Part shown: positions 1 to 6,856 of the stretch, piece after piece
Layout: each line of letters opens with the position of its first letter
Position numbering within the stretch: position 1 is the first letter of the stretch
Assembly: GCA_020354275.1 (NCBI GenBank)
Contig: CP070645.1
Coordinates: 1,462,950 to 1,471,105 of the forward strand
DNA length: 8,156 nucleotides
Source: Dehalococcoidales bacterium
GTDB lineage: Bacteria > Chloroflexota > Dehalococcoidia > Dehalococcoidales > UBA2162
Direction of reading: 5' to 3'
Position numbers and translations under genes: made by a program
Notes under the pieces: model-generated
Database searches by the model: none
Told to the model about the DNA's origin: nothing
The model's input: the letters and a program-made list of their open reading frames with translations, nothing else

Positions 1-213
1 AGTACCGGGCGTGCCGTTAAGGAGAAAGCACCTCTGAGTGCTGACGATATAAGTGCTGATATTGTCGAGACGAGTCCCGCCCGTGAAGAGGAGTTGGACT
101 ATGGAGAGTCTGGAGGTAAGCGCCAGGACCGTAGAGGAAGCTATCCAACTAGCCCTAGATCAACTAGGCGTAGACCGGGAGGAAGTAGAGGTCAGCGTCG
201 TAAAAGAAGGTAA
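1..213 (+). CDS. yidC: C-terminal tail of probable membrane insertase YidC (partial, 5' end outside window)
   Basis: Reading frame 1 is open from the window edge to a TAA at 211-213. It encodes about 70 residues: an acidic, linker-like part (around residues 10-35 of the visible piece) followed by a strongly basic Arg/Lys/Ser/Gly/Pro tail ending in RGQRRKRR. The other two plus-strand frames carry stops at 16-18 and 35-37, so this is the only frame that can deliver an upstream gene to the jag start. YidC/Oxa1 insertases of many bacteria end in a basic cytoplasmic tail that contacts the ribosome, and yidC commonly sits directly before jag (rnpA-yidD-yidC-jag). The identification rests on that tail and the neighbour; no transmembrane segment or YidC core lies inside the window. 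The last 113 bases are shared with jag in another frame. It could instead be another protein with a basic tail. Confidence 0.6.
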   Translation, partial: STGRAVKEKAPLSADDISADIVETSPAREEELDYGESGGKRQDRRGSYPTSPRSTRRRPGGSRGQRRKRR

Positions 214-766
214 GCCTGGCATTCTGGGCTTAGGTGCTGATCAGGCGGTTGTTAGAGTGACGCCGTTGGTATCGACTGCTGAACCGGCCAGTGATGTTGC
301 TGGGACAGCGAAAGATGCTCTGGAAAGATTAATTGATCTAATGGGGGTCGCCGGTTCGGTTACACCTCAAGAACCGCCTGATATGCAGGAGGAACTGGGG
401 ATTACCACCTCGGTTTTCTTTGATATTAGAGGCGATGATTTAGGTATTCTGATCGGGCGTCGCGGGCAGACCTTGACCAGCCTGCAATACATTCTGAGGC
501 TTATTGTCGGTCATCAAACGAAGGTCTGGGAACCTATATTTATCGATGTTGAGGGATACAAGCAACGCCGTTACCAGGGACTGCAGAACCTGGCCAGAAA
601 TATGGCGGAACAGGCGGAAGCCAAGGGAGTGCCATTTACCCTTGAGCCGATGTCGGCTTATGAAAGGCGTATCGTGCACCTGGCGTTGGCGGAACACCCC
701 AGGGTTACCACTGAGAGTATTGGCCAGGGTGAAGCCCGCAGGGTGGTAATTATACCCAGAAAATAG
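101..766 (+). CDS. jag: Jag/KhpB family RNA-binding protein (Jag_N, KH and R3H domains)
   Basis: A 221-residue protein with the full Jag/KhpB layout. A Jag_N domain (about 1-53, with the GKPGILGLG turn at 37-45) is followed by a variable linker, a KH domain (about 102-155, with the GxxG RNA-binding loop GRRG at 119-122) and a C-terminal R3H domain (about 158-221, with the RxxxH signature at R189-H193). The family binds RNA in the cytoplasm. In Firmicutes it pairs with KhpA and affects cell elongation and division, and its gene usually follows yidC. The ATG at 101 is chosen because it begins the conserved Jag_N sequence (MESLEVSARTVEEAI) and follows a purine-rich GAAGAGGAG at 86-94. An in-frame ATG at 53 would add 16 unrelated residues. 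The first 113 bases overlap the upstream reading frame, and Leu/Val codon choice there is skewed to CTA and GTA. A weak terminator may follow the gene. Confidence 0.93.
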   Translation: MESLEVSARTVEEAIQLALDQLGVDREEVEVSVVKEGKPGILGLGADQAVVRVTPLVSTAEPASDVAGTAKDALERLIDLMGVAGSVTPQEPPDMQEELGITTSVFFDIRGDDLGILIGRRGQTLTSLQYILRLIVGHQTKVWEPIFIDVEGYKQRRYQGLQNLARNMAEQAEAKGVPFTLEPMSAYERRIVHLALAEHPRVTTESIGQGEARRVVIIPRK

Positions 767-781
767 CCGGTTACTGGCAGA

Positions 782-817
782 ACCCCTGTGATTTATGTTT
801 TGGGCACGGTGTTTTTT
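782..817 (+). terminator. Weak candidate terminator after jag
   Basis: An imperfect hairpin is possible between ACCCCTGTG (782-790) and CACGGTGT (805-812), with one mismatch and one bulged T. It is followed by the T-run at 812-817. The loop is about 14 bases and the stem is not GC-solid, so this is a tentative end of the yidC-jag transcript before the T-box unit. Confidence 0.3.
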
Positions 818-836
818 CCCGGTTCGGCAGGATTGA

Positions 837-865
837 TTGACTTGTCTGGTGTTATGTGATAGTTT
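837..865 (+). promoter_or_regulatory. Candidate sigma-70 promoter for the T-box/ileS unit
   Basis: TTGACT at 837-842 resembles a -35 box. Downstream, TAGTTT (860-865, 17-base spacer) or GATAGT (858-863, 15-base spacer) could act as a poor -10 box. Transcription would begin near 870-875, a few bases before the first base of T-box stem I at 877. That placement is the main support, because the -10 match itself is weak. Confidence 0.35.
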
Positions 866-876
866 AAAACCATAAA

Positions 877-1143
877 GGCTATGACGGAGACGAGTAGGGG
901 AGTGAAGGGTGCCAAGCGAATCTGGTACGGTGTGAGCAGATGTACCCGGCTCTCTGAAAATCCCTCCTGAGCCGCCAACCGAAATGCGGGTTTAATGTCC
1001 GCAAAGTAGACTTGGACGGGTTCGTCATCCGTTACCATAGACGGGGGCATCATAGTGTGCCTCAAAGAGTGCCCCGGTAAGCCGGGGAATTAGGGTGGTA
1101 CCGCGGGAGTAGTAAATCTCGTCCCTTATGGACGGGATTTTTT
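877..1143 (+). promoter_or_regulatory. T-box riboswitch leader, isoleucine specifier (ATC), transcription-attenuation type
   Basis: The leader senses uncharged tRNA-Ile and controls ileS. Stem I is closed by GGCT (877-880) with AGCC (970-973). A K-turn-like ATGAC/TGA internal loop follows, then GGAG (886-889) with CTCC (964-967). The specifier loop has GAGTA on its 5' side (892-896) and TGAA plus the ATC specifier (960-962) on its 3' side. Above it, GGGAG/CTCTC and GGGTGC/GTACCC pairings continue the stem. Hairpin TGCGG/CCGCA lies near 985-1003, and hairpin CCCCGG (1072-1077)/CCGGGG (1082-1087) sits just before the conserved T-box sequence AGGGTGGTACCGCGG (1092-1106). TGGT at 1096-1099 can pair with the tRNA 3' ACCA, whose discriminator is A in tRNA-Ile. 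The antiterminator uses AGGG with CCCT and excludes the terminator stem that follows. Specifier, acceptor-binding base and downstream gene all agree on isoleucine. Confidence 0.94.
1116..1143 (+). terminator. T-box-controlled intrinsic terminator before ileS
   Basis: ATCTCGTCC (1116-1124) pairs with GGACGGGAT (1130-1138; one G-T pair) around the loop CTTAT. Six T follow at 1138-1143. The 5' arm overlaps the part of the T-box antiterminator that pairs with AGGG, so only one structure can form. With uncharged tRNA-Ile bound, the antiterminator should win and ileS be transcribed; otherwise transcription should stop here, 28 bases before the ileS start. Confidence 0.92.
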
Positions 1144-1171
1144 AGTTTATAAAACATGGGGGAAACTAGCT

Positions 1172-4100
1172 ATGTTCAGACCGGTAAATAGCAAGGTGAA
1201 TTTTCCGGAGATTGAGGAGAATATACTCAGTTTCTGGCAGGAGAAGAATACCTTTCAGAAGAGCATTGACCGGCGCCTGGGTGCTCAACGCTTTGTCCTG
1301 TATGAGGGGCCGCCGACAGCTAATGGCAGTCCGGGCATTCATTTCGCAATGCCACGTGTCCTCAAGGATATCATCCCCCGCTACAAAGCGATGAAGGGCT
1401 ACTATACCCCGCGCATCGGCGGCTGGGATACCCATGGACTGCCGGTGGAACTTGAAATAGAAAAGAAACTGGGCTTCTCCAGTAAAGCGCAGATTGAAGA
1501 ATACGGCATTGAACGGTTTAATGCCCTTTGCCGTCAGAGCGTCCAGCACTACATCAAGGAATTTGAGGACATGACCGAACGTATTGCCTTCTGGGTTGAT
1601 TTGGAGCATGCCTATATTACCATGGATAACAGCTATATTGAGTCGGTCTGGTGGGCGATAAAGCAGATGTGGGACAAGGGGCTGGTATATATAGGCTACA
1701 GGGTTACGCCTCACTGCCCCCGCTGCGATACCTCCTTAAGCTCCCATGAGGTAGCCCAGGGTTACCAGGAAAATGTGGAAGACCCTTCGATTTACATAAA
1801 GTTTAAGGTGATCGAAGACCGGCGAAGTGTGCTTCCTGTAGACAAGCCTGCCTATTTGCTGGCCTGGACAACAACCCCGTGGACACTACCGGGCAACACG
1901 GCTCTGGCGGTAGCGGAAGATGCTGATTATTCGGTAGTGGAGACTGACAACGAGTATCTGGTCCTGGCCTCCTTTCTGTTAGACCCGGTGGGACTGGGTG
2001 ATTCACCGGTCGTGTTAAAAGTTGAGGGTAGTGACCTGGTTGACCTGAGGTACGAACCATTATTCAACCCGCATAGCTTTGGAGTAGAGCGGTGGCGGTT
2101 TGGAAATGGCTCTGAGCTTCTTGTTCAGCAGGCTGATAATAATCTTACTTACCGTGTTATTGCTACAGATTTCGTCTCCATGGAAGATGGTACCGGTATT
2201 GTCCATATCGCCCCGGCCTATGGTGAGGTTGACTACCAGGCAGGTCAGGAGCAAGGGCTTGATTTTGTCCATACCGTTGACTTGCAGGGTAAACTACTGG
2301 GGAATTACCCCTTCTCGGGTAAATTCGTCAAGGATGCCGACCCTCTGGTGCTCGATAACCTGCAGGAGAGAGGGCTTCTTTTCCGCAGCGAGACCATCCA
2401 CCATACCTACCCATTCTGCTGGCGTTGTGAGGCACCACTGCTCTACTATGCCAAGCAGACATGGTACATCAGGACGACGGCGGTGAAAGACAGATTGATT
2501 TCGGGCAATGCCGAGATAAACTGGTATCCCGGACACACCAAGTACGGCCGTTTCGGTGACTGGCTGGCCAATAATATTGACTGGGCATTTTCCCGGGAAC
2601 GTTACTGGGGGACGCCGCTGCCCGTCTGGCAGTGCCAGTCCTGTGGTGAATACGATTGTATAGGCAGTGTTGAAGATTTAAGAATGAAGCCCGGTTTTAA
2701 CGGACTTGAGGAGCCATTGGATTTACACCGGCCATTTGTTGATGAGGCAGTTTTTAACTGCCCCCGCTGTGGCGGTAAAATGATACGGGTACCGGAAGTG
2801 ATTGACTGCTGGTTTGACTCCGGGGCAATGCCGGTAGCGCAGTCCCACTACCCGTTTGAGAATGACACACTGCTTGAGGACGGTCGCTTCCCTGCCGACT
2901 ATATCTGTGAAGCGATTGACCAGACCCGCGGCTGGTTTTACAGCCTGCATGCCATTTCCACCCTGCTCTTTGACCGTCCCTGCTACAGGAATGTCGTCAG
3001 TCACGGCCATATCCTCGATGCCAAAGGCAAGAGAATGAGCACGTCTAGAGGCAACATGGTTGAACCCTGGGCAATCATAAATAAGTACGGTGCCGATGCC
3101 CTGCGCTGGTACATCTACACTGCCGTACCGATGGGTAACTCGATGCGTTTTGACGAGCGTGATATTGTTGAGATATCCCGTCGTTTACTGATGACATTGT
3201 GGAATGTCTACTCTTTCTTCGTCACCTATGCTAATATAGACAACTTCGTCCCCGGCTCTAACGGAGCCCCGTCAGAGGTACCGGAGCTTGACCGCTGGAT
3301 TACCTCCGAGCTTAATCAGCTCATCATTGATGCTGACTCGGCTCTGGAAAACTATGAACCGAGGGAGGGAGCATGGAAGATTGCCGCCTTTGTTGACGAA
3401 CTCTCTAACTGGTATGTACGCAGGAGCCGCCGGCGTTTCTGGAAGAGTGAAAACGATGTAGATAAACTCTCGGCATATAACACGCTTTATCAGTGTCTGG
3501 TTACCCTGTCGAAACTGATGGCACCGTTTACTCCGTTCATCTCCGAGGAAATCTATCAGAACCTGGTCTGCTCAGTGTCGCCGGATAACCCTGAGAGTGT
3601 GCACCTGTGTGACTTTCCGGTGGCTGATGAAACTATGATTGATGATAGGTTGTCGGCTGATATTCGGGTGACGATGAGATTATGCAGCCTGGGCCGGGCA
3701 GCGCGGAGCCAGGCTGGTATCAAGGTCCGCCAGCCATTATCCCATGTCACGGTGAGCCTGACCGGTCCTAGTGAGCAGAGGAGCCTGGAGAGGACGAAGC
3801 CTCAGGTCTTGGAAGAGCTGAACGTAAAGGATATAAATTTTGCCGGTAGTACTGCCGAGTTGGAAAAACCGGGTTACGTGGTTAGTTCGGAAGGCAATTA
3901 CGCCGTGGCCGTGCCAACCGATATATCCCCTGAGTTAGAAGCAGAGGGCATGGCGCGGGAAATAGTACACCGCTTGCAGAACATGCGCCGTTCAGCCGGA
4001 TTTGATATTGCCGACCATATAATTACCTATTATCAGGGTGACGAATACATGAAGCAAATTATGGAGAACGCGGAACTGGCGTCTTACATCAGGCAGGAGA

Positions 4101-4204
4101 CATTATCCAGAGAGCTTGTTGAAGGAGTCACTGAAGATGTCTATTCGGAGAGCTTTAAACTGGGTGGTCATGAGATATTGCTGGGAGTAAAGAAGCTCGA
4201 ATGA
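1172..4204 (+). CDS. ileS: Isoleucyl-tRNA synthetase, type 2 (eukaryote-like), with altered HIGH and KMSKS motifs
   Basis: A 1010-residue cytoplasmic class I synthetase that charges tRNA-Ile with isoleucine using ATP. The N-terminal catalytic half holds GPPTANGSPG followed by GIHF at 55-58, in place of HxGH. A CPRC zinc pair is at 182-185. The CP1 editing domain shows TTTPWTLPGNT (233-243) and GTGIVHIAPAYGEVD (340-354, with the editing-site Asp at 354), so Val-tRNA-Ile proofreading should be intact. More Cys pairs occur at 416/419, 488/491 and 530/533. The KMSKS position reads RMSTS (621-625), followed by RGN. The anticodon-binding helical domain (about 735-830, with WYVRRSRRRFW) and a C-terminal domain with AEGMAREIVHRLQNMRR complete it. 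Length and the GPPTANG/TPHCPRC style fit type 2 IleRS, a group known for reduced mupirocin sensitivity. ATG 1172 follows GGGGGAA. Expression is gated by the T-box leader. The gene ends one base from the opposing htrA stop. Confidence 0.97.
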   Translation: MFRPVNSKVNFPEIEENILSFWQEKNTFQKSIDRRLGAQRFVLYEGPPTANGSPGIHFAMPRVLKDIIPRYKAMKGYYTPRIGGWDTHGLPVELEIEKKLGFSSKAQIEEYGIERFNALCRQSVQHYIKEFEDMTERIAFWVDLEHAYITMDNSYIESVWWAIKQMWDKGLVYIGYRVTPHCPRCDTSLSSHEVAQGYQENVEDPSIYIKFKVIEDRRSVLPVDKPAYLLAWTTTPWTLPGNTALAVAEDADYSVVETDNEYLVLASFLLDPVGLGDSPVVLKVEGSDLVDLRYEPLFNPHSFGVERWRFGNGSELLVQQADNNLTYRVIATDFVSMEDGTGIVHIAPAYGEVDYQAGQEQGLDFVHTVDLQGKLLGNYPFSGKFVKDADPLVLDNLQERGLLFRSETIHHTYPFCWRCEAPLLYYAKQTWYIRTTAVKDRLISGNAEINWYPGHTKYGRFGDWLANNIDWAFSRERYWGTPLPVWQCQSCGEYDCIGSVEDLRMKPGFNGLEEPLDLHRPFVDEAVFNCPRCGGKMIRVPEVIDCWFDSGAMPVAQSHYPFENDTLLEDGRFPADYICEAIDQTRGWFYSLHAISTLLFDRPCYRNVVSHGHILDAKGKRMSTSRGNMVEPWAIINKYGADALRWYIYTAVPMGNSMRFDERDIVEISRRLLMTLWNVYSFFVTYANIDNFVPGSNGAPSEVPELDRWITSELNQLIIDADSALENYEPREGAWKIAAFVDELSNWYVRRSRRRFWKSENDVDKLSAYNTLYQCLVTLSKLMAPFTPFISEEIYQNLVCSVSPDNPESVHLCDFPVADETMIDDRLSADIRVTMRLCSLGRAARSQAGIKVRQPLSHVTVSLTGPSEQRSLERTKPQVLEELNVKDINFAGSTAELEKPGYVVSSEGNYAVAVPTDISPELEAEGMAREIVHRLQNMRRSAGFDIADHIITYYQGDEYMKQIMENAELASYIRQETLSRELVEGVTEDVYSESFKLGGHEILLGVKKLE

Positions 4205-4205
4205 C

Positions 4206-5327
4206 TCAGGATGGCGGTGGGCTTTCAGCCAGGGTGACACTGGCGGATTTCTTGATATTACCGTGCCAGAAGACGATTTCTACTGTCTGCGAAACCTGCG
4301 ACAGGTGGATAGCCCTGATTAATTCATTAAGGTTGGTAATCTCTTGGCTGTTAAAGCTGGTAATAACGTCTCCCGCTTTCACCCCCGCTTTATCGGACGG
4401 GCTGCCGGAGGCTACCGAGACAACAAAAGCTCCTTTATCTACCGCCAGGTCGTATCTTTGGATGACGTAGTCGTCCACGGTATATAGACTTACCCCGAGC
4501 CAGGGGCGGACCACGTATCCGGTGGTGATCAGGTCTTCAATGATGGGCATCGCTTCGTTGGAGCTGATGCCATAGCCAACACCCTCGACGCCGACCTGGG
4601 CAATCTTGACACTGGTAATTCCGATCACCTCTCCCGACATATTAACTAACGGTCCGCCGCTATTTCCGGGATTGATGGCGGCGTCGGTTTCAATAAGGCC
4701 GTACAGTGTCTGTCCCTGGTCAACCTCCAGAGAGACCTCTTGCCGGCTGACTATTCCCTGCGTTGCCCGGATGCCCTGACCCAGCGAGTTGCCGATAGCC
4801 ACCACCCAATCACCGACTCTAAGTGTACTTGAGTTGCCAACAGTTGCGGTTGGCAGGTCCTGGGCATTAATCTTGAGGACAGCTAAATCGGATAGCGGAT
4901 CGGTGAATACCTTAGTTGCTGAAAAGGTTCTGTTATCGTCCAGGGTCACGGTGATGCTCTCTGCCCCTGCTACGACGTGGTTGTTGGTGATGACGATGCC
5001 GTCGTCCCTGATAATCCATCCCGAGCCGGCGCCTTCCTGGGTATATGGCCTGTTGAATATGTCGAAGCTGGTGATTTCGGTGTTAATGGCGACCACTGAA
5101 GGTTTAACCTGGCCAACCACATCGGCGATGCTGGGCAAAGCTGGCCCTGGATTTTCAGAGATAGGTATCGACCCCTGGGGGTCGATGGGGGTTGTGTCAT
5201 AGCTAACATTGTCACTTGATGACGGCTCTGTATCTGAACCGGGCAGCAGGTCACAGCCGGTGCTCAGGGTGAATATAATAATCAAGACCAGCAGAATGAT
5301 TATGCTTTTTATCTTTTTGCTATTCAT
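4206..5327 (-). CDS. HtrA/DegP-family serine protease, predicted lipoprotein with one PDZ domain
   Basis: A 373-residue extracytoplasmic trypsin-like protease of the HtrA (S1C) family, which degrades damaged exported proteins. Residues 1-24 form a signal peptide (KK, then the hydrophobic stretch IIILLVLIIIFTL) ending in the lipobox LSTG before Cys25, so lipid anchoring is likely. A Ser/Pro/Asp-rich linker (about 26-65) leads to the protease domain (about 70-262). Its triad is visible: His117 in TNNHVV, Asp147 in DPLSDLAVLK, Ser223 in NPGNSGGP. The oxyanion-loop region and IETDAAINPG match active family members. One PDZ domain follows (about 270-368, with RPWLGV and GVKAGDVI), and the tail ends in Pro/Ser. 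One PDZ and a membrane anchor resemble DegS or the YkdA/YvtA type more than two-PDZ DegP. The ATG at 5327 is preceded by AGGGAG (Shine-Dalgarno). The stop lies one base from that of ileS, and no terminator is visible at that junction. Confidence 0.95.
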   Translation of the reverse strand: MNSKKIKSIIILLVLIIIFTLSTGCDLLPGSDTEPSSSDNVSYDTTPIDPQGSIPISENPGPALPSIADVVGQVKPSVVAINTEITSFDIFNRPYTQEGAGSGWIIRDDGIVITNNHVVAGAESITVTLDDNRTFSATKVFTDPLSDLAVLKINAQDLPTATVGNSSTLRVGDWVVAIGNSLGQGIRATQGIVSRQEVSLEVDQGQTLYGLIETDAAINPGNSGGPLVNMSGEVIGITSVKIAQVGVEGVGYGISSNEAMPIIEDLITTGYVVRPWLGVSLYTVDDYVIQRYDLAVDKGAFVVSVASGSPSDKAGVKAGDVITSFNSQEITNLNELIRAIHLSQVSQTVEIVFWHGNIKKSASVTLAESPPPS

Positions 5328-5342
5328 GGCTCCCTAATTTTT

Positions 5343-5371
5343 AGCATAGATGCCGCAGGGACAAAAAGCAA
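5343..5371 (-). promoter_or_regulatory. Candidate htrA promoter overlapping the trpB2 terminator tail
   Basis: On the minus strand, TTGCTT (5366-5371) and TATGCT (5343-5348) are separated by exactly 17 bases, matching a sigma-70 promoter with 3/6 and 4/6 consensus bases. The -35 lies in the T-rich tail of the trpB2 terminator. The predicted transcript would start near 5336, leaving only about 9 bases before the ATG with the AGGGAG Shine-Dalgarno at its very 5' end. That short leader is the weak point; read-through from trpB2 is the alternative. Confidence 0.35.
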
Positions 5372-5396
5372 GGGGCCGGGATAGTGCCCAGCCCCT
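5363..5396 (-). terminator. Strong intrinsic terminator after trpB2
   Basis: On the minus strand, GGGGCTGGG (5387-5395) pairs with CCCGGCCCC (5372-5380) through nine pairs (one G-T) around a six-base loop. The T-rich run TTGCTTTTT (5363-5371) follows. It lies 28 bases beyond the trpB2 stop and 36 bases before the htrA start, so it should separate the two genes. Confidence 0.85.
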
Positions 5397-5423
5397 CATT
5401 TAGTTATAATGATTGCGGCTTTA

Positions 5424-6794
5424 TTATTCCGGTACCTTGGGCAGGTTAGCCAGCGCTTCCTTAACCTTCTCTTCGGGGTACTCGTAGTCCTGCAGTCTAC
5501 CGGACAGGTACTCGTCATAGGCGGCCAGGTCGAAATGCCCGTGTCCGCTGTGGGCAATCAGGATGTTCTTTGACTTGCCTTCTTCCTTGCACTTAAGGGC
5601 TTCATCAATGGCTACTCTGAGGTCGTGGCACGGCTCCGGGGCGGTGATGATGCCCTCGGTACGGGCAAACATCACTCCGGCTTCAAAGGTGGGTACCTGA
5701 TGCACGGCCCTGGCCTCGACAAAGCCCAGTTTGTGCAGATGGCAGATAATAGGTGCCATGCCGTGGTAGCGCAGACCACCGGCGTGTACCGGTGGCGGGA
5801 TGAAGTCATGCCCCAGCGTGTACATCAGGGCTATAGGGGCCAGACCGGCTATGTCTCCATAGTCCCAGGTATAGGGACCTTTAGTAATAGTTGGGGCAGC
5901 TTGAGGTTCAACACAGATAATTTGCAGGTCTGGTTTTTGACCGCTGAGCTTGTCCCTAATCCAGGGCAGGAATTGCCCGGCGAAGTTCGAACCGCCGCCG
6001 ATGCAGCCGACAATGATATCCGGATAGGCATCGGCCATCTCCATCTGCTTCCTGGTTTCCTCGCCGATGATGGTCTGGTGGAGCAGGACGTGGTTAACCA
6101 CGCTGCCGATGGAGTATTTGGTATCGTCGTTGGCGAAAGCGTCCTCGCAGGCCTCGCTGATGGCGATACCCAGGCTCCCGCTATGCTCGGGATTATCAGC
6201 CAGAAAGCGTCGTCCGACCTCGGTTTCCGGGCTGGGGCTGGGAACACAGTTGGCACCCCAGGTCTCCATCAATATACGCCGGTATGGTTTCTGGTTGTAG
6301 CTCACCCTGACCATATAGACCTTGCATTCCAGGCCGAAGAAGGCGCAGGCCATAGCCAGAGAACTGCCCCACTGCCCGGCCCCGGTCTCGGTGGCCATAC
6401 GCTTGAAACCCTCTTTCTTGGTGTAGTAGGCCTGGGCTAGAGCCGTATTGGGCTTGTGACTGCCTGCCTGGCTGGTGCCTTCATATTTGTAGAAGATCTT
6501 GGCCGGCGTGTCCAGGGCTTTCTCCAGTCTAAATGCCCGGTGTAGAACGGTTGGCCGGTAGGTGTGATAGGCAGCCTGTACCTCTTCCGGGATGTCAATG
6601 AACCTCTCGGTGCTGAATTCCTGCTTGTTAACGGCGTCGGTGAAGAGGGGTGGTGGCAGGGGGCCTTCGCGGGGAAGCGGTTCCATTGTACCGGGATGGC
6701 GTAACGGTGGTAATTCCTCGGGCAGGTCGGTCAGGACATTATACCACTGGGTGGGCATATCTTTTTGGTCTAGAAAAAACATCGCTCTTTCCAT
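5424..6794 (-). CDS. trpB: TrpB2-type tryptophan synthase beta chain-like PLP enzyme
   Basis: A 456-residue cytoplasmic PLP enzyme of the TrpB2/TrpB-like group, which joins indole and serine to make tryptophan. It is longer than the roughly 400-residue TrpB1 that partners TrpA. Visible features are the N-terminal extension (about 1-95) typical of TrpB2, the PLP-lysine motif EGTSQAGSHKPN (105-116, Lys114), ETGAGQWGSS (136-145), the long block KVYMVRVSYNQKPYRR (158-173), the phosphate-binding GGGSN (266-270), HAGGLRYHGMAP (337-348), TEGI with Glu380, and SGHGHFDL (416-423). No trpA or other trp gene lies nearby, which fits TrpB2 acting alone, for example in indole salvage. The ATG at 6794 is chosen for AAGGGGG at 6805-6811, 10 bases upstream. 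An ATG 13 codons earlier (6833) and one at 6782 are alternatives. It has its own promoter and terminator, so it is monocistronic. Confidence 0.93.
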   Translation of the reverse strand: MERAMFFLDQKDMPTQWYNVLTDLPEELPPLRHPGTMEPLPREGPLPPPLFTDAVNKQEFSTERFIDIPEEVQAAYHTYRPTVLHRAFRLEKALDTPAKIFYKYEGTSQAGSHKPNTALAQAYYTKKEGFKRMATETGAGQWGSSLAMACAFFGLECKVYMVRVSYNQKPYRRILMETWGANCVPSPSPETEVGRRFLADNPEHSGSLGIAISEACEDAFANDDTKYSIGSVVNHVLLHQTIIGEETRKQMEMADAYPDIIVGCIGGGSNFAGQFLPWIRDKLSGQKPDLQIICVEPQAAPTITKGPYTWDYGDIAGLAPIALMYTLGHDFIPPPVHAGGLRYHGMAPIICHLHKLGFVEARAVHQVPTFEAGVMFARTEGIITAPEPCHDLRVAIDEALKCKEEGKSKNILIAHSGHGHFDLAAYDEYLSGRLQDYEYPEEKVKEALANLPKVPE

Positions 6795-6833
6795 TGTTAC
6801 TGTTCCCCCTTCTGTTATGAGATGATTAACCAA

Positions 6834-6856
6834 ATACTAAATGGTAACTATAGTAT
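6834..6856. promoter_or_regulatory. Inverted repeat over the trpB2 -10/start region (possible operator)
   Basis: ATACTA (6834-6839) and TAGTAT (6851-6856) are perfect inverted copies 11 bases apart. The right arm overlaps the predicted trpB2 -10 box and also forms the 8-base palindrome ACTATAGT (6847-6854). The position suits a repressor site. The ACTA/TAGT half-sites loosely recall TrpR operators, but the spacing differs, so no regulator is assigned. AT-rich sequence makes a chance repeat plausible. Confidence 0.3.

Noticed and set aside
53..100. Longer jag start at ATG 53
   Set aside because: The extra 16 residues do not look like Jag_N. The sequence is coding in the upstream frame, and ATG 101 has a better ribosome binding site and begins the conserved domain.
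793..1065. 90-codon minus-strand frame across the ileS leader
   Set aside because: The region is accounted for by the T-box structure on the plus strand, and the predicted peptide has no family signature.
1166..1714. 182-codon open frame on the minus strand opposite the ileS start
   Set aside because: It is antisense to the conserved IleRS catalytic domain and resembles no known family.
4229..4250. GCCAG/CTGGC hairpin just past the ileS stop as an ileS terminator
   Set aside because: The stem is only five pairs with no T-run after it, and it lies in conserved-frame htrA coding sequence.
5625..6440. 271-codon open frame on the plus strand opposite trpB2
   Set aside because: It lies entirely antisense to a clearly conserved gene, has no recognisable domain and is explained by codon bias of the opposite strand.
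6834..6856. A true TrpR operator
   Set aside because: The half-sites are similar, but the spacing does not match the CTAG-N4-CTAG arrangement, so only a generic inverted repeat is reported.
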